From Allocoprococcus sp004560705 (GTDB taxonomy: Bacteria > Bacillota > Clostridia > Lachnospirales > Lachnospiraceae), in assembly GCF_052065755.1 (NCBI RefSeq), contig NZ_JBQHTK010000003.1, positions 157,809 to 221,808 of the forward strand: a stretch of DNA of 64,000 nt. The letters are read 5' to 3'. The position numbers and the translations under genes are program-made. The notes below the pieces were generated by a model. The model did no database searches and had not been told where the DNA came from. It saw only the letters and a list, made by a program, of their open reading frames with translations. Shown piece after piece: positions 51,797 to 60,839 of the stretch; within the stretch, counting starts at the first letter, position 1; the number at the start of each line of letters is the position of its first letter.

Positions 51797-52420
51797 TCAG
51801 TTTTCTGTTTCTGTCGGTTCCTGATCCGCATTTTCGGTGAGATATTCCACAAACCTCTCTGCTCCGTCGCTGTGCGGTGCATTTACTAGGATGGCCACAT
51901 ATACCTCGTCATAATTCAGACCAAACGTTTCTTTTATAAATCCGGTATTTGCAAAAATCAGACTGCCGGATATAAATCCATCCTGTTCTGCATAATCCTC
52001 ATAGATTTCCTGCGTACAGATCAGCACATCGACCGACTGTGCTCCAATGAGTGTCGTAAGCGCGATTTTCGAATTCGACTCTTCGTTGTCCGCACTGAGG
52101 TTCGCATTGATCGTAACAACATCGTTTTTTCCCTCAGCCCCCATCCAGTCTTTCACATCATCACGGAGCGTTTCGATCTGATCCGCATCCATATTGGCAC
52201 CAAGTATCGCCACACTTACAAGCTCATTTCTCTGCATTCCCTGATACATCGTAAATCCCAGATAAATGAGGGCGACAACCCCAAGTGCAACGGCAAACCA
52301 TAATTTGTAATATGTCCATATGTAATCCAGTTTTTCCGGAAAGTTCATGGATTTCAGCTTCTCAATTTCCATCTGTCGTTTCTCTTTTTTCGTCAGATCC
52401 GATTCATACTTATGCTCCAT
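51797..52420 (-). CDS. Single-pass membrane protein with extracellular domain, unknown
   Basis: 207 aa. A charged cytoplasmic start (MEHKYESDLTKKEKRQMEIEKLKSMNFPEKLDYIWTYYK), one helix (LWFAVALGVVALIYLGFTMY), then an outer domain (LVSVAILGANMDADQIETLRDDVKDWM..., ending in an acidic tail). Family not recognised. CAGGAGA precedes the ATG at 52420. Divergent from a DUF624 gene, an association seen in related genomes as far as I recall. Confidence 0.65.
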   Translation of the reverse strand: MEHKYESDLTKKEKRQMEIEKLKSMNFPEKLDYIWTYYKLWFAVALGVVALIYLGFTMYQGMQRNELVSVAILGANMDADQIETLRDDVKDWMGAEGKNDVVTINANLSADNEESNSKIALTTLIGAQSVDVLICTQEIYEDYAEQDGFISGSLIFANTGFIKETFGLNYDEVYVAILVNAPHSDGAERFVEYLTENADQEPTETEN

Positions 52421-52568
52421 TGGTATTTCTCCTGTTTCTTTTTTCGTCTTTCTATGCCTTCGAAGGAACGTGTAATCCCCTTTTTGAAAGTATAACATAT
52501 TTCCTATGAAATGCATCTCATTCTTGTTTATTTCATAGACTTTTCATATTTGATGTTCCTGCTTTTCA

Positions 52569-52597
52569 TTGCTTTTCCCCTGCCTTTTCAGTATACT
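52569..52597 (+). promoter_or_regulatory. Promoter of the DUF624 gene
   Basis: TTGCTT (52569-52574) and TATACT (52592-52597), spacer 17, 40 bases before the ATG at 52637. Confidence 0.5.
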
Positions 52598-52636
52598 GTA
52601 TTTAGGATATTTTACGTAAGAAAAGAGGTATTCCCA

Positions 52637-53305
52637 ATGAACAGATTATTTAACATCGACAATCCGGTGATGCAGTTTCTGTCAAAAATGTTCGATTTGG
52701 TCGTGCTGAATCTCATTTTCATTTTGAGCTGCATTCCCGTCATCACAATCGGTGCTTCGATCAGCGCCCTCTACTACGTGTGCCTGAAGATGCTCCGCGG
52801 AGAAGATCCTTATATATGGCAGAACTACTGGAAAGCATTCCGACAGAATTTCAAACAGAGTACGATTGTGTGGCTGCTCTTTCTTGCGGCTGTTGTGATC
52901 CTCGGAATGGATTTCTACATTATTAATTCTCAGGATACTGTGTTTTTTGCGATCGTCCGCGTTGCTCTCTGGATCGTATGCGGGATTCTTGCCTGCATAT
53001 TTATTTATGTATTCCCGATCATCTCGCATTTTGTATGTACGACAAAACAGGCAGTCAAAAATGCCGTACTGATGACGGTCGGCCATCTTCCATACAGCAT
53101 TCTGCTTTTCCTGCTTCACGGGATTGTATTGTTTCTCTGCCTGTATTCCGCAAATACATTTGCCCTTGTGATCGTACTCAGCGGAGTCTGCGGATTTTCC
53201 GTGATTGCTTTTACAGCCTGCATTATTTTCGACCGGATCTTCAGAAAATATGAGCCGGAGACTCCTCCCGCTCCCGAGAATCCGGATGGATTGATGATGG
53301 AATAA
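52637..53305 (+). CDS. YesL/DUF624 membrane protein
   Basis: 222 aa with five helices. NIDNPVMQFLSKMFDLVVLNLIFILSCIPVITIGAS is the DUF624 signature, followed by YVCLKMLRGEDPYIWQNYWKAFRQNFKQS. YesL-type proteins are often encoded with carbohydrate ABC transporters, and one such operon lies 1 kb away on the other strand. Function unknown. AGAGGT precedes the ATG at 52637; the longer frame from 52511 crosses the promoter. Confidence 0.88.
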   Translation: MNRLFNIDNPVMQFLSKMFDLVVLNLIFILSCIPVITIGASISALYYVCLKMLRGEDPYIWQNYWKAFRQNFKQSTIVWLLFLAAVVILGMDFYIINSQDTVFFAIVRVALWIVCGILACIFIYVFPIISHFVCTTKQAVKNAVLMTVGHLPYSILLFLLHGIVLFLCLYSANTFALVIVLSGVCGFSVIAFTACIIFDRIFRKYEPETPPAPENPDGLMME

Positions 53306-53346
53306 TGGAATAATAGAATCGAACGCATTCATGATCATAGCCATAA

Positions 53347-53383
53347 AAAAGTCCTTGTCGCGCAAAACGCAGCATGGACTTTT
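53347..53383. terminator. Bidirectional terminator
   Basis: AAAAGTCC pairs with GGACTTTT around a G+C-rich loop that can pair internally. It separates the convergent DUF624 and acetyltransferase genes. Confidence 0.7.
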
Positions 53384-53422
53384 CCTTTTCATTATTAAAT
53401 TACCGCGCTTTTCCAACCTGGC

Positions 53423-53995
53423 CTACAGCATTTTCTGTACCCTGCAGGGTACCCCGTATGCCACAGCATTTGCCGGAATATCTTTCGTCACAACACTTCC
53501 TGCACCAATGGTTGTATTGTCTCCGATCGTTACTCCCGGCAATACGATCACACCGGCGCCAAGCCAGACTCCATTTCCAATGCGGACTGCTCTGTTATAC
53601 TGCATACCCTGTCGGCGAAGATCGGCGTCAAGCGGATGTTCCGCCGTAGCGATGGTGACATTCGGTCCGATCATCACATCATCTCCAATGATCACATCCG
53701 CGTCATCTACAATGGTCAGGTTAAAATTAGCATAAACATTTCTCCCCAGATAACAATTGCAGCCCCAGTTTACACGCAGAGGCGGCTCGATTACGCAATC
53801 TTCTCCGATAGAGCCCAAAAGCTCTTTTAGTATTTCTTTTAATCTTTTGCGGTCAGAAGGCCTGGTATGATTGAACTCATACATCAGGTCATTCATTTTC
53901 CATTGTTTTTCGTACAGAGCTGGATCGGTGCTGTTGTATAATTCTCCGTCTTCGGGAATCTCCGCCACTTTTTTATTATTCTCCAATTCTCCCAT
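53423..53995 (-). CDS. Maltose/galactoside O-acetyltransferase family (hexapeptide repeat)
   Basis: 190 aa. An N-terminal Maa/LacA-type helical cap (LYNSTDPALYEKQWKMNDLMYEFN) is followed by left-handed beta-helix hexapeptides with the catalytic His in TIATAEHPLDADLRR, and WLGAGVIVLPGVTIGDNTTIGAGSVV. It transfers acetyl from acetyl-CoA to a sugar hydroxyl. GGAGG precedes the ATG at 53995 by ten bases; a longer TTG start would cross it. The leader holds strong hairpins (54015-54100). Confidence 0.88.
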   Translation of the reverse strand: MGELENNKKVAEIPEDGELYNSTDPALYEKQWKMNDLMYEFNHTRPSDRKRLKEILKELLGSIGEDCVIEPPLRVNWGCNCYLGRNVYANFNLTIVDDADVIIGDDVMIGPNVTIATAEHPLDADLRRQGMQYNRAVRIGNGVWLGAGVIVLPGVTIGDNTTIGAGSVVTKDIPANAVAYGVPCRVQKML

Positions 53996-54014
53996 CTGTG
54001 TTTTTCCTCCTGTT

Positions 54015-54095
54015 TTCAAGTACGCCTCGGCGTACTTGCTGCGAGGTGCGCGTCATGCTTTGCATGACACAATACATCTGCGCACCTCTGCAATC
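54015..54095 (-). repeat. Two strong palindromes upstream of the acetyltransferase gene
   Basis: AAGTACGCC/GGCGTACTT is a 9-bp palindrome near 54018-54037. Next to it GAGGTGCGC/GCGCACCTC encloses GTCATGC/GCATGAC (about 54041-54090). Likely mobile-element ends or leader RNA stems. Confidence 0.6.
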
Positions 54096-54106
54096 CGCCG
54101 GAGGCT

Positions 54107-54197
54107 TTATCTTGGAAGGAGATTGGACTCCCACCAAGACATATTTGTCGCAACTCACCACCTATAGAGGTGGGAGTCATATCTTCTTTCAAGATAA
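54107..54197. mobile_element. 91-bp MITE-like hairpin element, full copy
   Basis: The ends TTATCTTG and CAAGATAA are complementary, followed inward by imperfect GAAGGAGAT/ATCTTCTTTC and perfect GACTCCCACC/GGTGGGAGTC. The inner part contains a second hairpin. The right half recurs at 42303-42354. No open frame. It resembles a non-autonomous element or an IS200/IS605-type end. Confidence 0.55.
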
Positions 54198-54228
54198 AAA
54201 GGCGATTTCCCCTGAAGGAAACCGCCTC
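54196..54228 (-). terminator. Terminator of the carbohydrate operon
   Basis: On the minus strand GGCGGTTTCC pairs with GGAAATCGCC (wobble allowed) and five T follow, about 20 bases after the permease stop. Confidence 0.8.
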
Positions 54229-54247
54229 TATTTTGGAACTGTTTTAT

Positions 54248-55075
54248 TTAACCTTTAATTCCGGACTGCGCAACACCTTCGATGAACTGCTTCTGGAAAA
54301 TGAAGAACAGTACGATGATCGGGATAACCGCCATAACTGCTCCGGCCATCTGCATCGGATACTTGGTTGTGTACTGTCCCTGCAATGTAGAAAGGGCAGG
54401 ACCAAGTGTCATCATCTTCGGTGATGTATTTACGATCAACGGCCACATAAAGTCATTCCATGCAAACTTCGCTGTAAAGATTACCAGTGATACAATACCC
54501 GGTTTTATGAGCGGAAGCATGATCTTTCCAAAAATCTGGAAACGGTTGCATCCGTCAAGCAGCGCTGCCTCTTCCAGTTCCTTCGGCAGAGACATGAAGA
54601 ACTGTCTCAGGAGGAATGTACCGAACGCACTGAAAAGGTTCGGAATGAACAGAGCCGGAATCGTGTCCAGAAGACCCATCTTCTGGATGATCAGATACTG
54701 AGGAATCAGGAAAATCTGTCCCGGAACCATAAGTACTGATAAAATAATGACAAAAATAATGTTTTTGAACGGGAAGTCGATTCTGGCAAATCCATATGCC
54801 GCCATGGAACAGAAGGATACCTGTACCACAGTTGTGACTACCGTTGAAATGATTGTGTTCAGGTACACCCTTGCAAACGGGAGTGCCGAAACGATCTGCG
54901 CATATGCATCAGTCAAAAACTGCTTCGGGAAGATCGTCGGCGGAATCTGCATTGCTTCGCCAACGCTCTTAAATGATGTAAGCACCATCCAGATGAACGG
55001 GAACACCATAATTCCAACTCCGGCAAGAAGAATCAGATGCACGAAAAAATGTCTTACATTTGCTTTGTTTTTCAT
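54248..55075 (-). CDS. Carbohydrate ABC transporter permease (MalG/UgpE type)
   Basis: 275 aa with six helices. PFIWMVLTSFKSVGEAMQIPPTIFP begins the family, and EEAALLDGCNRFQIFGKIMLPLIKPGI is the EAA loop that contacts the ATPase. The ATPase gene (MsmX-like) is not in the window and is probably shared. GAAGGAG precedes the ATG. Last gene of the operon. Confidence 0.93.
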   Translation of the reverse strand: MKNKANVRHFFVHLILLAGVGIMVFPFIWMVLTSFKSVGEAMQIPPTIFPKQFLTDAYAQIVSALPFARVYLNTIISTVVTTVVQVSFCSMAAYGFARIDFPFKNIIFVIILSVLMVPGQIFLIPQYLIIQKMGLLDTIPALFIPNLFSAFGTFLLRQFFMSLPKELEEAALLDGCNRFQIFGKIMLPLIKPGIVSLVIFTAKFAWNDFMWPLIVNTSPKMMTLGPALSTLQGQYTTKYPMQMAGAVMAVIPIIVLFFIFQKQFIEGVAQSGIKG

Positions 55076-55089
55076 CTTTTTTCTCCTTC

Positions 55090-56016
55090 CTAGTCGTAAT
55101 TAACCCATTTCTTCTGACCAATCAGCTGGAATACTGTAATCAGCATGATGATCGCGAAGATAAAGATTGAAATAGCTGCTGCATATCCTTTATATCCGTA
55201 GTCGAATGCCTTCCGATAGAACAGCATTACTACTGTCTGGGTAGATTCGTACGCCGGATTTGTCTTTCCTACCATCATGTAGATTACATCGAATACCTGG
55301 AATCCACTGATGATAGAAGTAATCATAACGAAGAAAATCGTTGGTGACAGCATCGGAATCGTAATCTTGAAGAACTGAGCGAAAGGACCAGCTCCGTCAA
55401 TTGCCGCCGCTTCATAATAAGATTTTGAAATTCCCTGCATACCTGCCAGAAGAATAATCATATTATATCCGACAGTCATCCACAGACCAACTATCATGAT
55501 GCAATATAGTGCTGTCTTCGGGTCTGTCAGCCATCCGTGCCCTTCTCCTCCAAGGGCACGAATCGCGCTGTTAAGAATACCCATTTTTTCATTGTAGATC
55601 CATTTCCATACCATGGAAACTGCCGCTGCCATTGTTACGGATGGAAGGAAATACAATGTTCTGTAAATGGACGTTCCTTTAATTTTGGAATTCATAAGTG
55701 CTGCAATGCAGATTGACAGGAATAATCCAACCGGTACAGTGATGATTACATATTTCAGCGTATTACCGAAGGTTCTCCACACCTCTTTATCCTGGAACAT
55801 CTCAATATAATTCTGAAGTCCGACAAATGTTGATACATTAAATTTATTTACATCATTAAAACTGAACCACACGTTCTGAATAAAGGGCCAGATATAGAAC
55901 ACCAGAAGTCCAATGGTAACCGGCGCAATAAATACATAGGCCGCAAACCAGTCTTTTTTCTGGCGGCTCGTTGCTTTTTTCTTCGGCACGGTCGTTTTCA
56001 CTTTACCACCAGTCAT
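55090..56016 (-). CDS. Carbohydrate ABC transporter permease (MalF/UgpA type)
   Basis: 308 aa with six helices (FIAPVTIGLLVFYIWPFIQNVWFSF...) and the EAA loop YYEAAAIDGAGPFAQFFKITIPMLSPTIFF. Basic N-terminus. AGGTGA precedes the ATG. It pairs with the second permease 14 bases downstream and the binding protein 20 bases upstream. Confidence 0.93.
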   Translation of the reverse strand: MTGGKVKTTVPKKKATSRQKKDWFAAYVFIAPVTIGLLVFYIWPFIQNVWFSFNDVNKFNVSTFVGLQNYIEMFQDKEVWRTFGNTLKYVIITVPVGLFLSICIAALMNSKIKGTSIYRTLYFLPSVTMAAAVSMVWKWIYNEKMGILNSAIRALGGEGHGWLTDPKTALYCIMIVGLWMTVGYNMIILLAGMQGISKSYYEAAAIDGAGPFAQFFKITIPMLSPTIFFVMITSIISGFQVFDVIYMMVGKTNPAYESTQTVVMLFYRKAFDYGYKGYAAAISIFIFAIIMLITVFQLIGQKKWVNYD

Positions 56017-56036
56017 ATTCTCACCTACTTCATCTA

Positions 56037-57326
56037 CTATTTTGCAAGGAGAGCGTCTGCTTCTTCCTTAAGCTGGGCACAAGCATCTGCCAGAGTAAGT
56101 TCTCCGCTGTAAGCCTGTTTCAGGTAGTTTGCTTCCATATCATAAAGTTCTGCTGCTACAGAGCAAACCGGAAGCGGATAAGCTTCTTCTGAATGATTGG
56201 TATATGCTGCAAGGTTGTAAGCTTCATTCGCTTTTGCAAAGTATTCCTGAGCATCAGATCTTGCAGAAATAACTACACCTGTCTCGCCCTGGATCTTCTG
56301 AGCTTCAGAGCTTCCAAGCCAGATTGCGAATTCGATAGCTGCATCTTTATTCTTGCTGCCTTCATATACTGCATATCCAAGACCGTTGATACAGTTGTCT
56401 TCTACACCGTTGAAGGTCGGGATTTCTACACAGTCGATCTTGTCAGCGATTGCATCGTTGCTTGCATATTCCGGAACCATGTAAGAACCTGCAAAGTTCA
56501 TAGCAAGCTGATTTCCTTCGAACATTGCATCAGCAGAAGTTTCTGCAAGAGATGCTGCACTCGGAGAAAGTCCTTTGTCGATGAAGTCGATCCAGCACTG
56601 GATACCTTCCATTGTCTTCGGATCTGTGTATCCTGTTTCTGTCTTGTCTTCATTTAAAATGTATCCGCCGTTAGCGTATACGGTCTGATAGTACCATGTC
56701 TGGAAGTCAACTGGGCATGCGAATGGATATACACCGTCATCCAGTCCTGCTGCCTGTAATTCTTCTGCCTTAGCAAGCAGATCTTCATAAGTCATATCGT
56801 CTGTCGGATATTCCACATTTGCTTTGTCAAAGATTTCTTTGTTATACCATAAAGCATTGGTATCGAAATCTTTCGGTACTGCGTAGTTTACACCATCACG
56901 AACGTAGTTATTTACCAGAGCTTCTGGGAAGCTGTCGTTGATATCAGAAGCTGCAACTGCATCTGTCAGATCTGCAAGGATTCCGCCTTCTACATAAGAG
57001 TCAAGATGCAGTACGTTGAGCCAGAATACATCCGGAGCTTTTCCGCCGGTTGCGGCTGCTTCCAGTTTTGTCCAGTATTCTCCACCTTTGTATGGTGTAA
57101 GCTGGATCTCGATCGTTACATCTTCATGTTCTTTCTCATAAGCTTCTACCATAGCTTCCATAGCCGGTCTCTGATTCTCGTCCCAGATACCGAATGTCAA
57201 TTCTGTCTTTCCGCCGGAGCTTGCTGATCCGCCTTCTTCTTTGCTGCCGCCGCATCCTGCTAAAAGAGATACGCTCATAACTGCTACCAGTCCTGCTGCT
57301 GCCAGTTTTTTGAAATTCTTTTTCAT
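56037..57326 (-). CDS. Extracellular solute-binding lipoprotein (family 1)
   Basis: 429 aa. Signal peptide ends at a lipobox LAGC (Cys25), and a Ser/Gly linker follows. The domain shows ELTFGIWDENQRPAMEAMVEAYEKEH and APDVFWLNVLHLDSYVEGGILADLT, typical of oligosaccharide-binding proteins, plus TWYYQTVYANGGYIL. It delivers a sugar to the two permeases. AAGGAG precedes the ATG. A stem-loop upstream (57402-57437) may separate its mRNA level from the upstream enzymes. Confidence 0.92.
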   Translation of the reverse strand: MKKNFKKLAAAGLVAVMSVSLLAGCGGSKEEGGSASSGGKTELTFGIWDENQRPAMEAMVEAYEKEHEDVTIEIQLTPYKGGEYWTKLEAAATGGKAPDVFWLNVLHLDSYVEGGILADLTDAVAASDINDSFPEALVNNYVRDGVNYAVPKDFDTNALWYNKEIFDKANVEYPTDDMTYEDLLAKAEELQAAGLDDGVYPFACPVDFQTWYYQTVYANGGYILNEDKTETGYTDPKTMEGIQCWIDFIDKGLSPSAASLAETSADAMFEGNQLAMNFAGSYMVPEYASNDAIADKIDCVEIPTFNGVEDNCINGLGYAVYEGSKNKDAAIEFAIWLGSSEAQKIQGETGVVISARSDAQEYFAKANEAYNLAAYTNHSEEAYPLPVCSVAAELYDMEANYLKQAYSGELTLADACAQLKEEADALLAK

Positions 57327-57401
57327 AATTTACACACTCCTTTTCTTCTAGGTTATTGGATTTTATCTTACTGAACCTGGCCGTTCAGAAGACAGTGATT
57401 T

Positions 57402-57437
57402 ATATGATGCTTCTCATTCCCCCGAGAAGCCGCATAT
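57402..57437 (-). terminator. Intercistronic stem-loop before the binding-protein gene
   Basis: GCTTCTC/GAGAAGC with ATATG/CATAT below it, just after the oxidoreductase stop. There is no clear T run, so an mRNA-processing or partial attenuation role is as likely as termination. Confidence 0.4.
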
Positions 57438-57438
57438 C

Positions 57439-58746
57439 TTAATTACGGAACGTATCCAGTTCCACCACTCTTCCGCCATGCAACCGTGATTCTTCCGCTG
57501 CAAGCGCACAATAATGACTTTCCATCGACTGTTCCAGAGATGTCACATACGGGCTTTCTTCCTTTTCTCCGCTAAGTACATCCAGGAATTCTTCGATCAT
57601 CTTCACATCTCCGCCGCCATGTCCTGAGAAATCATCCGAAAGACTTGCCACATCAATTCTTTCTTCTGTGACATCTGCGTTAAATCTGCGGATTACAATT
57701 TCATTATCTTCTATTTTTCCTGCCATATTCACGATCATCTCACCTTCGGTGCCCATGAATTTGGCGTATCTGGCAATTTCTGCTGTAAAGCCGCACATCG
57801 TAAAGCTCATCGTCGTTCCGTCTGTCATGTTCAGGTTCACGACCTGATGGTCAACTACATCGTTGTCACAATGATATACACATCTGCCGTAACGTCCTTC
57901 CCGGATTGCATCGTACAGCTTCTCTTCTGTCACTCCATCCGGGACCAGCACATCTAGCGGCCAGTTTCTGTTTCCCTTGCGATATCCGGCGGCCTTATTA
58001 TCCAGATAGATCGCCTCTGCATCGAACGGACATGTTTCTTTCGCTTTGCATCCGTCCATACACCGCATCGCACAACCTTCCGGTGCCTTTTCCTTTTTGA
58101 AAAGATAGGTGCTTCCGAACGAACTCAACGAATCACATTTCTTTCCTGCCAACCACAGATATAAATCCATATCGTGGCAACACTTTTGCAGGATCATCGG
58201 ACTCGTTTCATTGGAATTTGACCAGTTTCCTCTCACAAAGCTGTGTGCCATGTGGTACCATCCTACATTTTCTACAGCCATAATGGATACCACAGCCCCG
58301 ATTTTTCCGGCATCCAGAAGTTCCTTTACTTTTCTGTAGATCGGTGTGTAACGAAGTACATGGCACACCACAACTTTCCGGTCACATTCCCGTGCTACTC
58401 TCACCAGTTCTCTGCACTCATCAAGCTCCGGCGAAATCGGCTTCTCAAGAAGTAAATGGTATCCTTTTCTGAGGGCCGGTATTGCATGTCCTACATGCTG
58501 TCTGTCCTGCGTTGCAATAAACATAACATCCGCAAGTTTCTCTTGTTTCAGCATTTCCTCTGCGCTGGAAAAACATTTTTCCTCCGGTATGTCATACTCT
58601 TCGGCTGTAAGTCTGACCTTTTCCGGATCCACATCGGCAATTGCGACTATTTTCATCTTTTCCGGGAAAATCTTTGCAGCTTTGGCATATGTATCTCTTC
58701 CCCTGCTGCCAAGTCCCGCAATCGCAACCGTGATACATCTTCCCAT
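57439..58746 (-). CDS. Gfo/Idh/MocA-family oxidoreductase with cysteine cluster
   Basis: 435 aa. The Rossmann fold starts TVAIAGLGSRGRDTYA and has ADVMFIATQDRQHVGHAIPALRKGYHLLLEKPIS, where the EKP lysine is the usual catalytic residue. Near residues 220-240 a cysteine cluster CAMRCMDGCKAKETCPFDAEAIY may bind metal. Members oxidise or reduce sugars with NAD(P); some take part in 3-keto-glycoside cleavage. I chose the ATG at 58746, eight bases from AGGAGA. It is 37 bases after the glycosidase-like gene. Confidence 0.87.
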   Translation of the reverse strand: MGRCITVAIAGLGSRGRDTYAKAAKIFPEKMKIVAIADVDPEKVRLTAEEYDIPEEKCFSSAEEMLKQEKLADVMFIATQDRQHVGHAIPALRKGYHLLLEKPISPELDECRELVRVARECDRKVVVCHVLRYTPIYRKVKELLDAGKIGAVVSIMAVENVGWYHMAHSFVRGNWSNSNETSPMILQKCCHDMDLYLWLAGKKCDSLSSFGSTYLFKKEKAPEGCAMRCMDGCKAKETCPFDAEAIYLDNKAAGYRKGNRNWPLDVLVPDGVTEEKLYDAIREGRYGRCVYHCDNDVVDHQVVNLNMTDGTTMSFTMCGFTAEIARYAKFMGTEGEMIVNMAGKIEDNEIVIRRFNADVTEERIDVASLSDDFSGHGGGDVKMIEEFLDVLSGEKEESPYVTSLEQSMESHYCALAAEESRLHGGRVVELDTFRN

Positions 58747-58783
58747 TATCATTCTCTCCTTTATGTGTAATTACATATTTCTA

Positions 58784-60667
58784 CTATGCAATCTCATAAG
58801 TCTGTTTTTCAAAGTCAACCGTGACTGTTGTGCCATCGGCAAATGTGGTTTTCTGAACATTAGCATCCCCGTTTACCAGTTCATGACGAACCATTTCACA
58901 CTTGGCCACTTTCTCGTGCAGATCACTTACTACTTTACATCTTCTAATATCTTCTTCAATCGTTCCTTTCACATCCGACTCAAAAGAACCGTCTGTATTC
59001 GGATATGCTCCTTCACGGATCAGATACGGCGCCCCGCCGTTGAGAAGCGCATACAGCATATAATCTTCCTTTTCACTTACTCTGTCCATCATCCACGGTT
59101 CAATCACACAGTCATGATAGACCAGATTATATAGCGGAACCGGAATCCCTTCCTTCGGTGTCCCCGGAGCACGCATCATGAAATCATACGGTGCGTAATG
59201 GCAGAACACCAGGCTCGGTACACTCCAGTCGCTCACCTCTTCCGAACTCGGAAGAATGTTCTTGGAGAGCAGGTATTCAAAGCATCGGTTTCTGTAATCA
59301 TAGCAGTCTTTCCGTGTCATTCTGTGATATGGGTTTGCACATTCATCCCCTTCATTACAGGTAAATACATCCAGATATGCACAGTCCAGATGAATGTCAT
59401 GCTCTTCCAGGCTGCTGAAATTCCGTTTCACATAGTAAGGTGCCTGTGTTCCGCAAAGAAATGTCTGCGGTCCGCCCGCCCATCTCTTATGTCCCGGTAC
59501 CGTGCCGTCTGCAAGCACGCACGCATAATGCTCGTCATAGCTCGGTGCGGTCAGATAATAATCCCTGTACTGGTCATGAATCCCAAACATGTATCCCAGT
59601 TCCTGCATTGTGTCGGCTAGGGATTTCATTCCTTCCCAGCCACCTGCTTCCGCGCATGCCGGCGTGTAATCCGGATGCTGATTATCATACCCCGGCTGAG
59701 CCCATCCGTCAAGATGCAGGTAAAGCTTCTCCACACCCAGCTCATGAAGCTCGCGCATCTCCTTCTCACGCTCCGCGAACGTGACAACACGATTATTCTT
59801 CTCCGGATCTGCCGGATCGAAGAAATCGGAATTTTCCTGGACAGCCGTCTTGATTCCTTTATGTACAAATGCACATCCAATCAAATCATCTACCGACGGA
59901 TTCTTTGCCGCCTTTTCAGCCAGCGTCTTAAGCCGTCCCTGTTCTTTCACATAGGTTCTGTACACCTTGCAGAGATCGTTGTAGTCACAGTCATTCAGGA
60001 AGCTGTATCTCATGATTCGGCGATACTCCATTTTCCCGAGACTCGGCTCATGCCATGTACCCACATGTGTATACGGTCCACCTGTCGGATGTTCCGCATA
60101 ATATCCTGCATTCCACGGTGTTACACAAATCGCAATATATCCTGCGCGGTCTTTGACCTGCCCGTACCATGGCATATATCCGCCCGCTGTCCCGAAAAAT
60201 CCGTCAAATGGGATAGGAGCCATCTCAGTCTCCCAGGTATTCGGTATCAGGAGCCCCTGCTGATGATTCAGAAGCGTATACCACTTCTCGTTCTTTTCAT
60301 CAAACTCCATCTCACCAGGCCAATAGATCTTCCGAACCGTAAGTCCTTCCTCGTTAAGCGGAACCCATTCGAAGAACACATCACTGCTTGCCGCTTCAAC
60401 CCATACAATCGTATCGAAGGAATAAGGCACAGTCTGATTCCCAACTTTAAATCCCTCATAATGGCTCCGGATTCCTTCCCCAACTCCGGATGTAATGACA
60501 TCGCGGCTGATTGAAAGCGCGTCTTCAAAATTCAGAATTCCCTCTTCGCATTCCAGTCTGGGCTGAAAACCTTCTCTGAATTTCCATGTCACACCATCTC
60601 TGGTAAATGTGACATGTCCGCTCTCATTCACTTGAATCTCCAGATTGTTTACATTTACGCTTGTCAT
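58784..60667 (-). CDS. DUF5696-like glycoside-hydrolase-type protein
   Basis: 627 aa, no signal peptide, so cytoplasmic. An N-terminal beta-sandwich-like part (1-230) precedes a barrel-like part: EKLYLHLDGWAQPGYDNQHPDYTPA, GGWEGMKSLADTMQELGYMFGIHDQYRDYY, HLDCAYLDVFTCNEGDEC and LPSSEEVSDWSVP. The pattern resembles DUF5696 and GH101/GH129-type barrels; Asp of YLDV and Glu of SSEEVSDW are candidate nucleophile and acid/base (inference). It is the first gene of the operon, behind AAAGGAAAGG, divergent from an AraC regulator. Confidence 0.7.
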   Translation of the reverse strand: MTSVNVNNLEIQVNESGHVTFTRDGVTWKFREGFQPRLECEEGILNFEDALSISRDVITSGVGEGIRSHYEGFKVGNQTVPYSFDTIVWVEAASSDVFFEWVPLNEEGLTVRKIYWPGEMEFDEKNEKWYTLLNHQQGLLIPNTWETEMAPIPFDGFFGTAGGYMPWYGQVKDRAGYIAICVTPWNAGYYAEHPTGGPYTHVGTWHEPSLGKMEYRRIMRYSFLNDCDYNDLCKVYRTYVKEQGRLKTLAEKAAKNPSVDDLIGCAFVHKGIKTAVQENSDFFDPADPEKNNRVVTFAEREKEMRELHELGVEKLYLHLDGWAQPGYDNQHPDYTPACAEAGGWEGMKSLADTMQELGYMFGIHDQYRDYYLTAPSYDEHYACVLADGTVPGHKRWAGGPQTFLCGTQAPYYVKRNFSSLEEHDIHLDCAYLDVFTCNEGDECANPYHRMTRKDCYDYRNRCFEYLLSKNILPSSEEVSDWSVPSLVFCHYAPYDFMMRAPGTPKEGIPVPLYNLVYHDCVIEPWMMDRVSEKEDYMLYALLNGGAPYLIREGAYPNTDGSFESDVKGTIEEDIRRCKVVSDLHEKVAKCEMVRHELVNGDANVQKTTFADGTTVTVDFEKQTYEIA

Positions 60668-60767
60668 ATTGTTCCTTTCCTTTGGCAATTATGCCTATAT
60701 TCATCATTTCTATGAATTTATTATAATTTATTTTGCACAACTCTGCTTACGTGATTGTCTATCCTTA

Positions 60768-60796
60768 TTGTCTTATTGTCCTTAATCTGGTATAAT
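60768..60796 (+). promoter_or_regulatory. Promoter of the AraC-type regulator
   Basis: TTGTCT (60768-60773) and TATAAT (60791-60796), spacer 17, 43 bases before the ATG at 60840. The same 172-base interval must hold the operon promoter on the other strand. Confidence 0.6.
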
Positions 60797-60839
60797 ATTG
60801 ACCAAAGAAATGGATTTTAAAGCTCAGGAGATGGTAAAA

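Noticed and set aside
59675..60514. Plus-strand open frame of 279 codons
   Set aside because: Antisense to the DUF5696-like gene, without ribosome site or domain.
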